NCBI GenBank assembly: GCA_944472155.2
Contig: OX235272.1
Span: 8,106,354-8,170,353, forward strand
DNA: 64,000 nucleotides
Reading direction: 5' to 3'
DNA from: Trichobilharzia szidati
Taxonomy: Eukaryota; Platyhelminthes; Trematoda; Strigeidida; Schistosomatidae
The notes below the pieces were generated by a model that saw only the letters and a program-made list of their open reading frames with translations, was not told the DNA's origin and searched no databases. Shown one piece after another: positions 30,739 through 42,325 of the stretch. The position numbers were made by a program, and so were the translations under genes. Numbering within the stretch: the first letter of the stretch is position 1; each line of letters starts with the position of its first letter.

Positions 30739-31920
30739 TAATAACAATAATAATAATAACGAAAATAGAGAAAATATTATTACAGGATTGATAATAGCAG
30801 CTTTTTTGATATTAGCAGTGACAATAAAGTCAGAAATGTACAAAAGGTGTAAAATTATGATGACAGTGTTGATAGCTAGAGTTATAAGTTAAATGAAATT
30901 GTGTTACCATAGATTACAAACAGCAGAGAATTAAATAGCCAATTATTTTACTAATAACACAGCAGGTCGTACGTTTCGCTGTTAACACTATCTCTGCCAC
31001 ATGGAATGCGGGCCACATACCGTATAGGTGAGTGTTTTTGCTTGGTTGTACGAGCATCTAATCTTTTATAATAAATTTTAGTCCTACCTAGTGAGATGCA
31101 GTAAGGAGAGATTTGAGAATAGACGGGGTGTTGAATATCAGACAATATAAATCTGAACCGTTTTTCACATGAGTTCAGGTGTTTGTCGACTACAGTAGTA
31201 ACAAACTCACACGGTAGAACACGGTTTGCCCCACTGACAATATTTGATACCCTTCGCTATATGGCATACTGCATTTTAAGTACACTAGGGAAGACTGTAG
31301 GTCGGAAACAATCAAGAACAGTAGGTAAGATGCAAGACTTAATATACTGTAAAAGTAGAGGTTGAGTAATCTCAGACTGTCTTAACTTCTTAATGTAGAA
31401 GGTTAGAGGGAGTATTTTCTTAGAAATCGACAATATATGGCTTGACCAAGAAACATCAGAGGATTGAACTATTCCAAGGTATTTGATGCTTCACTGCATG
31501 CTACAAGAATCATGTGGACGGACCAATTCTTGTATATCAAGTTTATGCTTGACGTTGACTGAAGTTAACTGTCTGACATTTAGAAGGATTTCAGATGAGA
31601 TCATTTAGCTTAGACCACTGTCAGGCTGATATCCCATGAACAGTTATTCCGTTTGGAACAGACAGATCGTGACTATACTTACAGCGACATAGTCAGATCA
31701 TCAGCGTATTTAATGAAGTTGATTTCATCCGAAAGAGGTAAGTCATTTAAGAAGAAAAAAGCAAGAGAGAAAAGGGGAGGGAACAGCACTCTGGACGACT
31801 CCATATTTAGTAAGGAAGGCAGAGGTAGAGTTAGTGGACTGCTTATAGATATCTACCGCTTCTTTCACGATCCTGGATTTCTTCGTACTTATTCTACAGT
31901 AAGGAGAGTGAAGTGAGTGA
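30739..31920 (-). pseudogene. CR1-like LINE, inverted twin of 8905-9960
   Basis: The minus strand carries AGTCCTACC...GAGATGCAG (the SSGRTR region, about 31080), CAACACCCCGTCTATTCTC, TCTCCCTCTAACCTTCTACATT (split: TCTCCCTCTAACC and TTCTACATT) and the YADD region near 31700. The overlapping plus-strand ORF 31183-31365 is its antisense. The catalytic box here keeps ADD on the minus strand (GCTGATGATCTGAC). The 3' UTR extends to about 30760. Inactive. Confidence 0.8.
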
Positions 31921-32099
31921 CTCAATACTGTGATGTGAAGAAAATTGATGCAAATTCCAACTGTGATTTTAGATTGATATGCTAAGTATAGGAAATACAC
32001 CTTAATCAAATTCAAATGGGGAACACTTGGGTCTCTCAAATCAGAAAATTCATGGATTCAGATGAAACATCTAAATTAAATCTGACATCATATCACAAT

Positions 32100-32639
32100 G
32101 GATAAGGTGCACTCATCACTCATCTATTAGTAAGTGAAATCATTATTCTGAACTTAGTCTGGATCACAGTAGGTCGTTCACATTTGGCAGGTGACCACAA
32201 ACAATGCAGACGCACAACACCACAGCCCATTGAAATACATAACAATACACGTCACTTGTCTAGCAAAAGGAAGCCACAAATAAGCCATGCTTCACACGTA
32301 TCCTTCATCTTTGACGAATCTCATTAGCCTCAGAGAGTTTTGGCATCAATAACTTCATCACCACTGTGGATCACACTCTAAACTTTCTCTGTCTGTTTGT
32401 TGGTTTAGATAAACCTGATCATTTTCTGTTTACATCAGAGACACACACATACATGCGCACAAATATGCAAACACAACTGAAATACGATGCAACGTAATGT
32501 AGAAATATTGCACACAAAAGCACATTTACATTTATTTGTTGAAATATTAAGTACACAAAGATAATTAACAGATGAGTCAATGTGTTCGGTTAAGTCAAAC
32601 AATGGATTCGTAAATAAGAATCAAAAGTTATTTTATACT
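32100..32639 (-). repeat. Diverged copy of repeat R (inverted twin of 8140-8640)
   Basis: Shares GATAAACCTGATCATTTTCT, GTTTACATCAGAGACACAC and ACGTCACTTGTCTAGC-type words with 8.1-8.6 kb in reverse. No gene. Confidence 0.6.
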
Positions 32640-32735
32640 TGGTGGTGACTAGAAGTGGAATCCAGGATACGCATGTCGTCCTAATTGGGACTCGTCAACA
32701 AGTGAATTTACCTGCAAACCCCAGATACATCCATA
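32640..32735 (-). ncRNA. Hammerhead ribozyme, Sm-alpha type (degenerate)
   Basis: Minus strand: core TTGACGA (complement of 32692-32698; C3 changed to U). Stem II is GTCCC/GGAC across 32678-32691. GACA replaces GAAA (32674-32677), then ATGCGTATC leads to CTGGATTCC and TAGTCACCACC. The GAAA change should abolish catalysis. It is the inverted twin of 8025-8115. Confidence 0.8.
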
Positions 32736-33215
32736 TGACGAGTTGCAGATGGACTGAAATGTGCATAGTGTATTCTACCGCTAATTATCATTCGGCAAAC
32801 AACATCATAGTTAATCTTCTTACATCTTCAAAGCGTCTGTACTGGGAGTTGGCATGTCAGTAGAAGACAGGGATGTCAGTTTAACCAATCAAAAATAAAA
32901 ACAAAATAGACTTAAGTTCGGTCACGAATTGCTATTGGTTCCAAATTCACTGAAAAGCAGCCGGTATTAGACATCTGTTTGGTGTTAGTTTGGGCTTCAT
33001 TGGAAGTACGTACCCAGAACGTAAAGGTTACAAGGCAGGATGTTAAACCATTCAATTCGTCTTGTAAACTGAAGGTCCCAGGTTCGAACTTCAATGAGTA
33101 AGCACCGATGAAGAGTCCCAAACTAGGTAAAAATAGCTATTTAGCTCTGCCTGGTTTCCAATGGTTCTCTAATCGATATCAATCCGTGATCAAACTTATA
33201 ATAAATTGAATCCCT
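32736..33215. repeat. Inverted-duplication spacer and SINE-A pair
   Basis: 32740-32905 matches 7863-8024 in reverse. A minus SINE-A (about 32910-33040) and a plus SINE-A (about 33048-33215) match the pair at 7545-7862. The plus copy reads GGTTCGAAC, CACCGATGAAGAGTCCCAAA and CTAATCGATATCAATCCGTG. Confidence 0.75.
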
Positions 33216-33224
33216 ACAAGTTAT

Positions 33225-34085
33225 AAGGAATTTCATGTTTCAGAAGTTTAATATGTATAACACAGTGATACACCCTTATCTCAAATAAATTTTGGAATAA
33301 TTTGTATAGTCCGGATGCTGTGGAGGACGATTTAAATCTGATGGGGAGTAGAATTATGCCTTGTTTTATAGATATGAACGTACAGTTACAACAAATGAAA
33401 TGTGATTTAACGTACGTAACAAAGAAAATGCTGTATATGATCCTTGAATTCACAGATGAATTAGCTGCTAACATCCTTAAATGAAGGATCTCATAGTTTG
33501 TGGGAAGGACATCCCCTGCAGGGTCATTGAGAATATCGTTTTCTGTTGAATAACCTGAAGGACAAGATCCCACAGTTGACCAACTCTGTGTGCGTTTATC
33601 AATCCACCTGCTCGTGCAGAGCTAGGTATATCGAGTCGGATCGGTTAGAGTCGAGGCTGTTCAAGAAGGTGCAAGAACATTACCCTGCATGGCTACGAAG
33701 AAGTGGAAGTGGAGCAATAAGAAGCGCCATCGTTGAACATCTGGTTGATAATGATCACTCAAACTCCACAGCATCGGCGTTTAAAGTCATCTAAAAGGCG
33801 AAAAATAATTTGTCCAAATCACTACGTATCCGGCTTTTTGGATATCTGAAGCTTTGGCTATCAAGATAGAGAAGCTGGAAAAGTTCGTGCAGCCCCTCCA
33901 GCTTTCATGCTCTTAATCCCTCTATGCTAAAGTATGATAACACCCATTGATACTTTGACCCTACTTATTTTTTCGATTTGTTTATTGACTAGTATATATA
34001 TATATACATAAGTTGTACGTCTTAATGATAAATTCGTTGAAAAGATATTCTTAGCTGGATCAGTTGTTTTGAATGTCCAAATATT
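33225..34085 (+). pseudogene. Penelope-like element, C-terminal region and tail
   Basis: 33302-33484 reads RIMPCFIDMNVQLQQMKCDL, YVTKKMLYMILEFTDELAAN. After a frameshift, 33546-33794 reads NNLKDKIPQLTNSVCVYQST, CSCRARYIESDRLESR (YIG changed to YIE), HYPAWLRR, AIVEHLVDNDHS. The terminal block lies near 34017-34060 (GTACGTCTTAATGATAAATT, CGTTGAAAAGATATTC, TTAGCTGGATCAG). The twin is at 6615-7440. The catalytic Gly change and the stops make it inactive. Confidence 0.88.
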
Positions 34086-34089
34086 ATTC

Positions 34090-34955
34090 TATCACAAAAT
34101 TGGAGGATCTAGACCTCACCGATGATATATGTCTGATTTCCCACAAACTGGAAGATATCCAAGTGAAAAGCAACAAGTTGGCAGAGGAAGCAACAAAGAT
34201 AGGCCTTCGAGCGAAAGCAGAGAAAACAGAGGTGATGACGATTCCTGGAAAACACCAACAGCAACAGTGGCAACAACAACAGACAACAATCAGCATGAAT
34301 GGGGGGAACCTGAAAGAAACAACCTCCTTCACCAACCTACCTGGGAAGCATCGTTTCAACTACCGGCGGATGGAACTGATGAGGATATCAAAGCGAGGAT
34401 AGGGAAAGCAGGACAAGCTTTCACTACTCTCAAGTCTCTGTGGAGGTCAACAGCAGTCAGCATCAAAAATAAGATCCGGATTTTCAACTCCAATGTGAAG
34501 TCAGTCAGTGCTACTATACGGATCAGAGACTTGCACTGCGAGTCATAATGAGCATCTCAAACAAACTACAGACCTTCATTAACAGTTGTCTCGGCTCAAT
34601 ACTCAAGAAGAGATGGTCAGAAAAGATCAACAACAGTGAGGGATCTCTGGGAGCGTACCAACCAGGAACCAATTGTGCAACGAATAAGCACGAAGAAATG
34701 GAGATGGATTGGTTGGGCATACTCTGAGGAAACCATCAAGTGACATCACACGCAAAGCCATTGCTCGGGTGGAACCCGAACGGGAAGCGGCGAGTTGGTC
34801 GTTCAAGGGTGACTTGGAGGAGGTCATGTGAAGAAGAGATGAAAACGTGTGGGCAGAATTGGAGCCAGGTGAAGACTCTAGCAGAGAACCGAACACAATG
34901 GAGACGTTTGGCTGAAGCCCTATGTTCCATTAGGAATTAAAGGAAATAATAATAA
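34090..34955 (+). pseudogene. RTE-A LINE, 3' third
   Basis: Starts just after the FADD position (LEDLDLTDDICLISHKLEDI; FADD reads LTDD), then EKTEVMTIPGKHQQQQWQQQ, then TTSFTNLP. After a frameshift come the LQTFINSC, WRWIGW and TLR segments, ending in GCCCTATGTTCCATTAGGAA and AATAATAATA. It directly abuts the end of the PLE. The left arm has no RTE-A copy in this position and orientation, so it was inserted after the duplication. Confidence 0.88.
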
Positions 34956-34959
34956 TACA

Positions 34960-35199
34960 ATATTTAAATTCCATCTTTACATTAGCTGCTGAGGAACCCT
35001 GGAAGGCAGAGAACCAGACAGAAATCTACAGCTTCAAAATAATGTGAATGGAAATCAAAATAGATTGAATATACTACAGTGAGGTGACCTTTAGGTGACA
35101 TTTCAAGAATGATCAAATGTCCAGTGGAATCCGAAGAATAATATTAAATGTGGAGGCCTCCTTGAAACTAAGGTTAACATGAACATCCATCAATATATT
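34960..35199. other. No recognised feature
   Basis: Short spacer between the RTE-A tail and unit U copy 3. Confidence 0.35.
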
Positions 35200-37690
35200 G
35201 TATATTATTTTCCTCATTCATTACATTTAAATCTACTAAAGTGTGGCCTCCAACTGTAATGGTTACTCTGAAAAGTATTTTTAAAAATATTTACAACCTG
35301 CTGATTCCCATGTTTTTACTAAACGTGGGGAGAAGCGTTAACCACTATGGCACCCTATCCCAATACATGAGATGACTGTTCCTGAGTGATGTTCTTGGTT
35401 CACAAAATGTACTCCTGAACCTTTTATAATTCGTATTCAACAAAATGTCATCTGTTTCTCGAAGGAGAAAAAGAAGAGATATCATAATTGATTGGTTTGT
35501 CCTTCAGGTCAGATAGAACTGCTAGTTAATCTTATATTTGAAGACCTTGGACGACGAAGAAAATCATGCAATCAACTCCGTTGTACATTATATGAAAATT
35601 GCTGGTATTACGTTAATTTGAAGAGTTGGGTGTTCGTCTGAGGGTGACCTAAAGTACATAATACTGGAACAGTCAGTTGAATGTAACTGCAGAGAACTAT
35701 GTAGAATGGAGCTCTTCAATTGCAGACCTATATTCCCTTGGGAACTCATGGAATTAATTACAACTTAAGAAAAGGCATGATAGTCTGTTTATTCAAAGTT
35801 GGAATGTAATCACCGCACAGGGAGACATACAATGCTACAATCAATTGAAATACACAATACTACACGTCAAGTGTCAAACACAAAGAAGTCATAGAGAAGT
35901 CTTCCTTCACGTTCCCTTCATATTTGAACAATTAAATCACAATCCTCATAGTATTTCAAAGTTAGCTCACTCTTCACAAACATAACTATCCAGACTCCAC
36001 AATCAATCCATCATTCTGAATATACCTAATCAGTTTCAGTTTACATACAACCACACACTTGAATGAATTGAAGTATGCGTTGAAGATGCTGCAATGAAAT
36101 CTTCGCAAATAAACCATCCAGCACAGAGAACATAACTACATCAAAACAAGGACGTGTATATTTTTACGCTCAAATACAAACACAATTGAAACACGATATG
36201 ATGTGATGCATAAATATCGCAGATACACATGCACAATTTGTTTAAAATACATCAAATACACTTTGGTCTCACTAAGTAAACAAGTATACACAAATATTGT
36301 TGCTTAGCAACCAGAAGTGCTGTTCAAGTGTATAGAAATGAAGAAGTTGGAGTACCATTTTCATGATTTATGATAAAGATAATTTGCAAGAATTAATTTC
36401 AACAAGAGAATATCCTTCAAGTTTCAGCATGAGCTGATATCAGTTAGAGGACTGTTACTGAAATCCACCAGTGAGTACTGGACAGATGTTTCGTCCGCAT
36501 AGTTCGGAATTTGTCGCAAGCAAGCACACACCACCAGGGTTCGAACTCACTACCTTCCTAGTGAAAGTCAAACTAGTTCCCAGACCATTCAGGCAACAGA
36601 AAATGACTCAATGACCAGTCCATAAATTCGAACTTGTATCACTTCATGATTTTAGCTCAACTGGGACCAACCAATGTCATCGGTGGTGAGTAATTGTCCT
36701 CACTCGCAGCCGTGTGTTTCCCGCCCCCGGACACGACTTCACACTAGATAGAATATCAGGCATCTACGGTCTGAATCCAGTTACTTGAGAGCATCATATT
36801 AGTGTTCATAAGTTTATTTGTAGGGATTTGATTTGGCATTCAGGCTTGATCACGGATTGATATCAGTTAGAGAACCATCACTGAAAATCATCAAGGAGTA
36901 ATGGACAGTTGTTTCCTCATACTTTGGGATTCTCCAGCCTTACAAACCCACTAGATTTCAAACCCCCAACTTATCCATTACAGGTCAAACTATCCAGTTG
37001 TCTATTCAGCCACTGCAACCCAACTCAATGGTCAGTACATGAATCAAAACTTCCAACACTGCGGTACACCGATGACACTCATCCGCTGGTGCCAGTCGTG
37101 TGAAATGCATCACGAATTGGAGGGAGTTAGAATTCACGGACTAGCCATTGAAAAGTCGGTTGGCAGTAGCCGGATGGTCTAGGAGCTTGCTTGACTTGTA
37201 ACCAGGGAGGTTCTGGGTTCGAAACGCAGCAATCGGTACTTAATGACGAAGAGTTCTATACTAGGAAGAATCAACTGTCCAGTATACTTTGGTTGATTTC
37301 CAGCGGTTTCCTAACTGATATCAATGCGAGATCAAACTTGAAATCAACTCATTAAGAGGATTCACTTCATCAGACAGTAAAGGAAACTAATAGACGGTTA
37401 CCACTGTGGACCAGTGAATGTATATAAAAAAGGGATGTGCAGGTTCCAGAACTGTTTGTAATAACAAGATGAAATTACACATTTGAAACAGGGGAGTGTG
37501 GATCGAAAACATAATCCTTCTTTTTAAAATTCCTTTACATTCCAAGTAGAACGTAGGGTTACAAACTTGAGCTCTAAAGTTACGCTAGCAGTGGTTAAAT
37601 AAGTGCAAGGTGGGATTCGCTAGCTTCACTCCCAACCTTCCCTATTTAACGGTTCTACTACCGGCTAAGAGGCCTAGGACAGCGTCGGTA
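35200..37690 (-). repeat. Large repeat unit U, copy 3
   Basis: R occupies 35200-36420 in reverse (GGTTGCTTAGCAAC-type words as the complement near 36300, CAAATATCGCAG). SINE-A copies follow at about 36425-36800 (-), 36840-37130 (-) and 37130-37345 (+), then a linker (GAAACTAATAGACGGTTACC) and SINE-B. It lacks the PLE insertion seen at 4210 in copy 1, giving an empty-site reference. Confidence 0.78.
37505..37690 (-). mobile_element. SINE-B, older copy of U
   Basis: Tail TAACCCTACGTTCTACTTGG (minus strand), body GGGAGTGAAGCTAGCGAATC, and the head reduced to CGACGCTGTCC. The B-box region is deleted. It is followed by (TA)10 at 37689-37708. Confidence 0.7.
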
Positions 37691-37719
37691 TATATATATA
37701 TATATATCAGGAGTTTCCG

Positions 37720-37918
37720 TCCAACATTTTGACTGTCGTTTGAGACAGCAAAAGCTCTGTTACCGATGTCTAGTCTTTTCTTTTGTCTTTGAGCCCCAGT
37801 GATGTAATAGTTGCTGTCGTGCGATTAGCACAGACTACCCAGCGCATTTAGTTAGTATTCGCTCATAGCCCACTAGGTCACAGTTTCGATCATAACATAA
37901 AATACACGACGGTCAAGT
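37720..37918 (+). repeat. LTR-2-like repeat, first copy
   Basis: Shares GAGACAGCAAAAGCTCTGTT, TTTTGTCTTTGAGCCCCAG, CCAGCGCATTTAGTTAG and ATTCGCTCATAGCCCACTAG with 40800-41030. It looks like the 3' half of an LTR, but no internal genes are present, so the class is uncertain. Confidence 0.55.
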
Positions 37919-37919
37919 T

Positions 37920-37990
37920 ATTTATGATAGATCACTGAGTGAATGTATCTGAACCATTGAGAACGATTTTGACTCATATCACCAGCACAC
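37920..37990 (-). mobile_element. RTE-B 3' fragment
   Basis: The minus strand matches 49290-49340: GATATGAGTCAAAATCGTTC, TCAATGG, ACATTCACTC. Only this short end is present. Confidence 0.6.
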
Positions 37991-38028
37991 TCCAGCCAAT
38001 TAGCCCTTGCATCCCGAAAAATACAATT

Positions 38029-38083
38029 TATTTTTCTTCACGTTCCCCAGTGGAACATAGTGCTTCAAGCTAGTGGCTTGAAG
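38029..38083 (-). mobile_element. 55 bp SINE-B/RTE-A tail insertion with 9 bp target-site duplication
   Basis: Minus strand: CTTCAAGCCACTAGCTTGAA, GCACTATGTTCC, ACTGGGGAACGTGAAGAAAA. AATACAATT lies on both sides (38020-38028 and 38084-38092). Only the 3' tail was copied: extreme 5' truncation during target-primed reverse transcription. Confidence 0.88.
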
Positions 38084-38374
38084 AATACAATTAAGCAGTC
38101 TAAAACGATCCGCATCACTGTCTCAAATCGACGTGATCTCATTTCAGCATAGATTTCTCAATGAGGATGAGGCCTCTACTCAGCATGCGCTACGCGTGCA
38201 CTGCCTATGTCAATCGATCCGCCTCCACAACCTCATCGACTGACGTATCCTCCTTATCTAACACTCCACGCCTAACCTCAGATTATTGATAATCACCTCA
38301 TAACCAGTCAAATTCCATCACATCTTACAATAATCGATGATTTCACATAAATTATATTCATCATTAACGATCAT
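38084..38374. other. No recognised feature
   Basis: Slightly GC-richer spacer (CATGCGCTACGCGTGC). No ORF or repeat recognised. Confidence 0.35.
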
Positions 38375-39900
38375 GAAAATGATAGTATAACTTGAGATCT
38401 AGACACTTTACTGATGCTTTTGGTTGCTTAGCAACGATATTTGTGAATATTTGTTTACTCAATAGACTAAAGTATATTTGATATTTTAAACAAATTAATC
38501 TGTGTATTTGTACATTACATTATATCATATCGTGTTTTAGTTGTGTTTGCATTAGAATACGAAAGATACTTGTGCATGTTTTTGTGTATGATACAAACTG
38601 ATACTGATCAAGGATTTTCAGAAAAACGGACTGAGTGTGGAGTGTCAATAGTTGTTGTCATGATGAATTATTTGGTGCTTAAAAATACAATGAAAATCAA
38701 AACAAGGGATTCAACGTAGAGACTCTTTCCAGCGAATTTAGTATCAAGCTAGAGCTAGGTGTATCGGTCGTTCAACTCGAGTTTTGTTTAAGAGGATGCA
38801 AGAATACTATCTTGCACGGTTACGAAGAGGTAGAAGTGAGGCTATAAAAAGCGCAATCTTTGAACATCTGGTCGATAATGATCACTCAACCTCTACAGCC
38901 TTCATCTTTGAAGTCACCTACAAGGAGATAAATAATCTGCACAAATCACTACGTATCCGACTCATCCGCTGCATTACTGAAGCTTTGGCCATTGAAACAG
39001 AAAAGCCAAATCTTTGTATACAGAAAAAAGTTTGTTCAACCCCTCTAACTTCATGGTCTCAATCCCTCTATGCTAAAGTATGATAATCCCTAATCCTATT
39101 TTAGCTCTACCTATTCTACGTTTTGTTTATTCAATATGTATGCTCTTCCTTTATTACGTCAACTGCTACTACTATTAATATTCTCACTTTAAACTGTTCC
39201 CAGTATTATTTCACTCGTTCCACACTTGTCATTCTAAATCAGTTTCGTTTTGCAACGTTAAATTTTACGTTATCAAACTTCATATAGTGTCACGTAACGT
39301 TTCTATTTTTATTCTATTTGCCTATTGATCCTATAATTGCGCACCCCTTCCAAGTTCTAAACATCCTATGAATTATTCTATATATAACATTAATTTTTTC
39401 GCCACCTGACATTGAACTATGATTATAATCACAAGTACTTTAACTGCATTTCGTACTACTATTATTATTATATAATGCATTCACACCTATGGTTCAATTC
39501 CACACCGGATATAATATCTTACGAAAAAAACCATGTATATACGATTGTACAGCTTGATAATAAATTCGTTGTTTGAAAGGAGTCTCTTTGCTGAATCACT
39601 TCTTGTGATTTTCTATGCATCCCAATGAAAATTTTCCATGAATTAAAAAACATGATGATTATGATATGATTCTGAAAAAGAAATTGAAGGAAGTCCTTAG
39701 TTTACAGTTCTTCATGTTCTCTTTCTATTTGACACTTGACGTGTAATCTTATATTTCAGTTGATTACAGTGTTCTGTATGTTCTTCCATGGTGGCGACTC
39801 ACTTCAACCTTGAACAATAGGCTATCACACGTATTCTTATTTTTCACATTCGTTCCTTGAGTTGCAAGTGGAATATAGGAATTTAAAGGTACGTTTCCAT
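38375..39900 (+). repeat. Repeat R, split by a PLE insertion
   Basis: 38375-38697 (GGTTGCTTAGCAACGATATT, AACAAATTAATCTGTG) and 39633-39900 (TTGACACTTGACGTGTAATC, TTCCTTGAGTTGCAAG) together make one R copy. Confidence 0.75.
38698..39622 (+). pseudogene. Penelope-like element inserted in R, 10 bp target-site duplication
   Basis: CAATGAAAAT at 38688-38697 and 39623-39632 flanks the insertion. 38784-39083 encodes FKRMQEYYLARLRRGRSEAI, KSAIFEHLVDNDHST, FEVTYKEINNLHKSLRIRLI, ITEALAIETEKPNLCIQKK, the C-terminal part of the GIY-YIG ORF, uninterrupted to the stop at 39081. Just upstream, YIG reads CIG (about 38758). The terminal block AGCTTGATAATAAATTCGTT...GCTGAATCAC ends at 39622. It is 5' truncated, without reverse transcriptase. 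Confidence 0.9.
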
Positions 39901-40161
39901 TCCAATTGGTTCTCTACCACTCCTTTCTAGTGGCTGATCACAAGCGTTCTTCGTTATCTTCCAGTATGAATTTCTTCATGTCATTCTCAGACCTACACTG
40001 AACTGGTTGCTTTTTATCTGGTTTCCACTTGAAGTCGTAGTGTGTCATTTCTCTTGAAAGTTCCCTCAGAATATCTGCCATCCATCACCTTTTACTTATG
40101 CATATCTGTTGTAACGGAATAATAATTTGAAGGATCCTTTCTGAATGATCTCATCACAGGT

Positions 40162-40500
40162 TGGTGAGAGCTGGCCGCAAGTCAAAATTGTAGGCAATAA
40201 TTTACGTCAGTGTTAACGTCCCGAATCACGGTCATGAGAAAAATAATAACACAGCTTAACTTTGAGAAAATCACCAACCAATTGCGGTAGAGTTAACGTG
40301 TGGAAATATGATTCGCAGATATATGGCTCAACTTTCTGTGAAATGGCCACAAACAGGTAACAGAATAACCCTAAGCAAGAAAACAACCAACCAGGGGAGT
40401 TTGTTTCTCCGCTAACAATAATGTACATAAGAATCTATAGGTACCTCCTGATGTTCTCGAAAAACGATCTGTTGCCTAGCCCTTGTCTTCTGTCGTTACA
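40162..40500 (+). mobile_element. Solo LTR, LTR-1 family
   Basis: TGGTGAGAG...GTCTTCTGTCGTTACA, about 339 bases. Shared blocks: CAAAATTGTAGGCAATAATT, GTCATGAGAAAAATAA, GATTCGCAGATATATGGC, TTTCTCCGCTAACAATAATG. An antisense 71-residue ORF is not a gene. Confidence 0.78.
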
Positions 40501-40799
40501 ACAATACTGATACTTTGTACTTATTTTCCTTTTCTCTCCAAGACTGTATATTATTGTTCTGACGTTTGCATATCATCTATCGACTCAATCGTCATTATTT
40601 ATCTTTGTACTTGTTTAATCTTGATATATACAAAACTAATTTCCTGCATGTCATTTCTACATGTCTGTCTGCACTTCTCTCAACCCACTTATTGATTTAT
40701 GACGTGAATTTTCTCACCCTACTTATGACCCTTGGAATCAAATTGGCTGTTTGCTGTCCTAATTCATTGATGACGTTGTTGCTTATCAAGGTCATTTTA

Positions 40800-41030
40800 A
40801 ACATATATATACGCAACCTCTGCCAACCTTTCCCGACTGTTGTTCTGAGACAGTAAAAAGCTCTATTATCACCGTCCGGTTTTCTCTTCTGTCTTTGTGG
40901 CCCAGCGGTATTACCGTTGTTGTTGTTGTTGTTGTTGTTGACGTGCCATTAGGACAGATTAGCCAGCGCATTAAAAATATTATTCGCTTAGAGCCTACTA
41001 GATCATAGTTCTGGTCATGACAAAAATCTA
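40800..41030 (+). repeat. LTR-2-like repeat, second copy, with (GTT)n
   Basis: GAGACAGTAAAAAGCTCTAT, TTCTGTCTTTGTGGCCCAGC, then a GTT trinucleotide run at about 40917-40940, CCAGCGCATTAAAAATATTA and ATTCGCTTAGAGCCTACTAG. The related copy is at 37720-37918. 40501-40799 holds no recognised feature. Confidence 0.55.
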
Positions 41031-41250
41031 GTTTTAATGTTTCACTTTGTGGTTGTGTGATGATAACATTGATAATGTGTTATTTTACGACTATGGTTGG
41101 ATTTGAGTGAGTCAAGCTCATTCTGACCTTGCACTGTCTGTGAGAATTGTTAGGTGAATGTATCTTGCTGATACAGTTTTGATCCCCCAGTATGTTGGGA
41201 ATATTCTAATTGAATCTCAGTACTTGTTTTGCAGCTGAAAACTAAGTTTG

Positions 41251-41600
41251 TGTTGAGAGCTGTTTGATAGCCAAAATTGTAGACAACAATTGACGTCAAT
41301 GTTTGCGTCCCAAACCGGGGTCATGAGAAAAAACAATAACAAGGCTTAACCCTAGGGAACTCAGCAACCAATCACAGCACACTTAGCGTGAGGGGACACG
41401 ATTCGCAGATATATCACCAGACTGTCTAAGAAAAAGCAACAAAGAGATGACAGAATAACCTTCAGCAGGAAAATAACCAATCAGAAGACGCTGTTTCTCT
41501 GCTAACAATAACGAATAATAATGCAGATAAAAATCGATAAATATCTGTTGATTTTCTCAATAAACAATCTGCTGCCTTGCACTTGTCTTCTGTCGTCCCA
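41251..41600 (+). mobile_element. Solo LTR, LTR-1 family
   Basis: TGTTGAGAG...GTCTTCTGTCGTCCCA, 350 bases, same orientation as 40162-40500. The roughly 750 bases between them contain no gag-pol sequence, so they are not the two ends of a complete element. CCAATCACAGCA and CCAATCAGAAGA boxes are present. Confidence 0.8.
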
Positions 41601-42124
41601 ACGCGATCTGTATAGCTACCACGATATCAGTGTTCAGGTAATTTTATACTCTGATATATTATGAAGGCTGAATATTATCGCAGATTATACCGCAAACAAC
41701 TGTCTTTTCACAACTGTTGGATCATTTTCATACGGTGCGTAACTCAAGAATGTTCTAGTGAAGTATACAGTAGAACGCAAAGATTAGTTTACAGCATTCA
41801 GACCACAACACGTCGGTTCTGGTCGTTACATCTGTAGGTTTGTTGTGCTGCTACATTTTGATTAAACTAGCGTATACGTATATCCTAATACTTCTTCTCG
41901 TTTATGATTGTGTCCTAACGTTGTGCTTACTCAACACACACAACGTAAATCAGAAGACACCTGAGAAGGTGTAGGAATGTGTATTCTCGCCGTAATCAAA
42001 ATTCAAAACTTGAGCGAGTACAAATGTATCAATTGTTAACATGCAAGATTTAGAGTAATAAACAAATCGAAGTACAATTACACAATGAAAGTATAGTACG
42101 ACGATGAGTAATAAAATGGGTCAC
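41601..42124. other. No recognised feature
   Basis: No gene or repeat recognised. TTCTGGTCGTTACATCTG near 41820 resembles TTCTGGTCATGACA near 41010 and might be old LTR-retrotransposon leader sequence. Confidence 0.35.
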
Positions 42125-42325
42125 TACAGGTTCTTTTTCCGTTTGTAGAGTTCCTTGTTACTTAGACTTTCTGACTCACCATCTGATTTTCAGTGTGGAG
42201 CGAAGGCGTCTGTTGATGAAATTCTGCAGTGGCCTTTAAGAAATGTTTTCCTTGGCTCACACACCAAGTTTCTGTACCATGTAGAAGTGTGGCAAGTGCT
42301 ACTGATAGGACTTACCAGTAGTATG
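42125..42325 (-). mobile_element. RTE-A fragment
   Basis: Resembles 47060-47215: GTTCCTTGTTACTTAGAC, ACCATCTGATTTTCAGTGTG, AGAAATGTTTTCCTTGGC. It is part of the C-terminal region in reverse and too decayed to translate. Confidence 0.6.

Larger units (their letters stand above)
30168..37690 (-). repeat. Right arm of a large inverted duplication of 1305-10525
   Basis: Reading backwards from 37690, the order is SINE-B, linker, SINE-A cluster, R, then (after an RTE-A insertion) PLE, SINE-A pair, spacer, hammerhead locus, R-like repeat, CR1, decayed SINE-A and the 270 base end segment. This is the order of 1305-10525. Similarity is visible by eye throughout, with many substitutions and indels. 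The spacer between arms is about 19.6 kb. Confidence 0.85.

Noticed and set aside
40162..41600. Complete LTR retrotransposon between the two LTR-1 copies
   Set aside because: Only about 750 bases lie between them and no gag, protease or reverse transcriptase is encoded.
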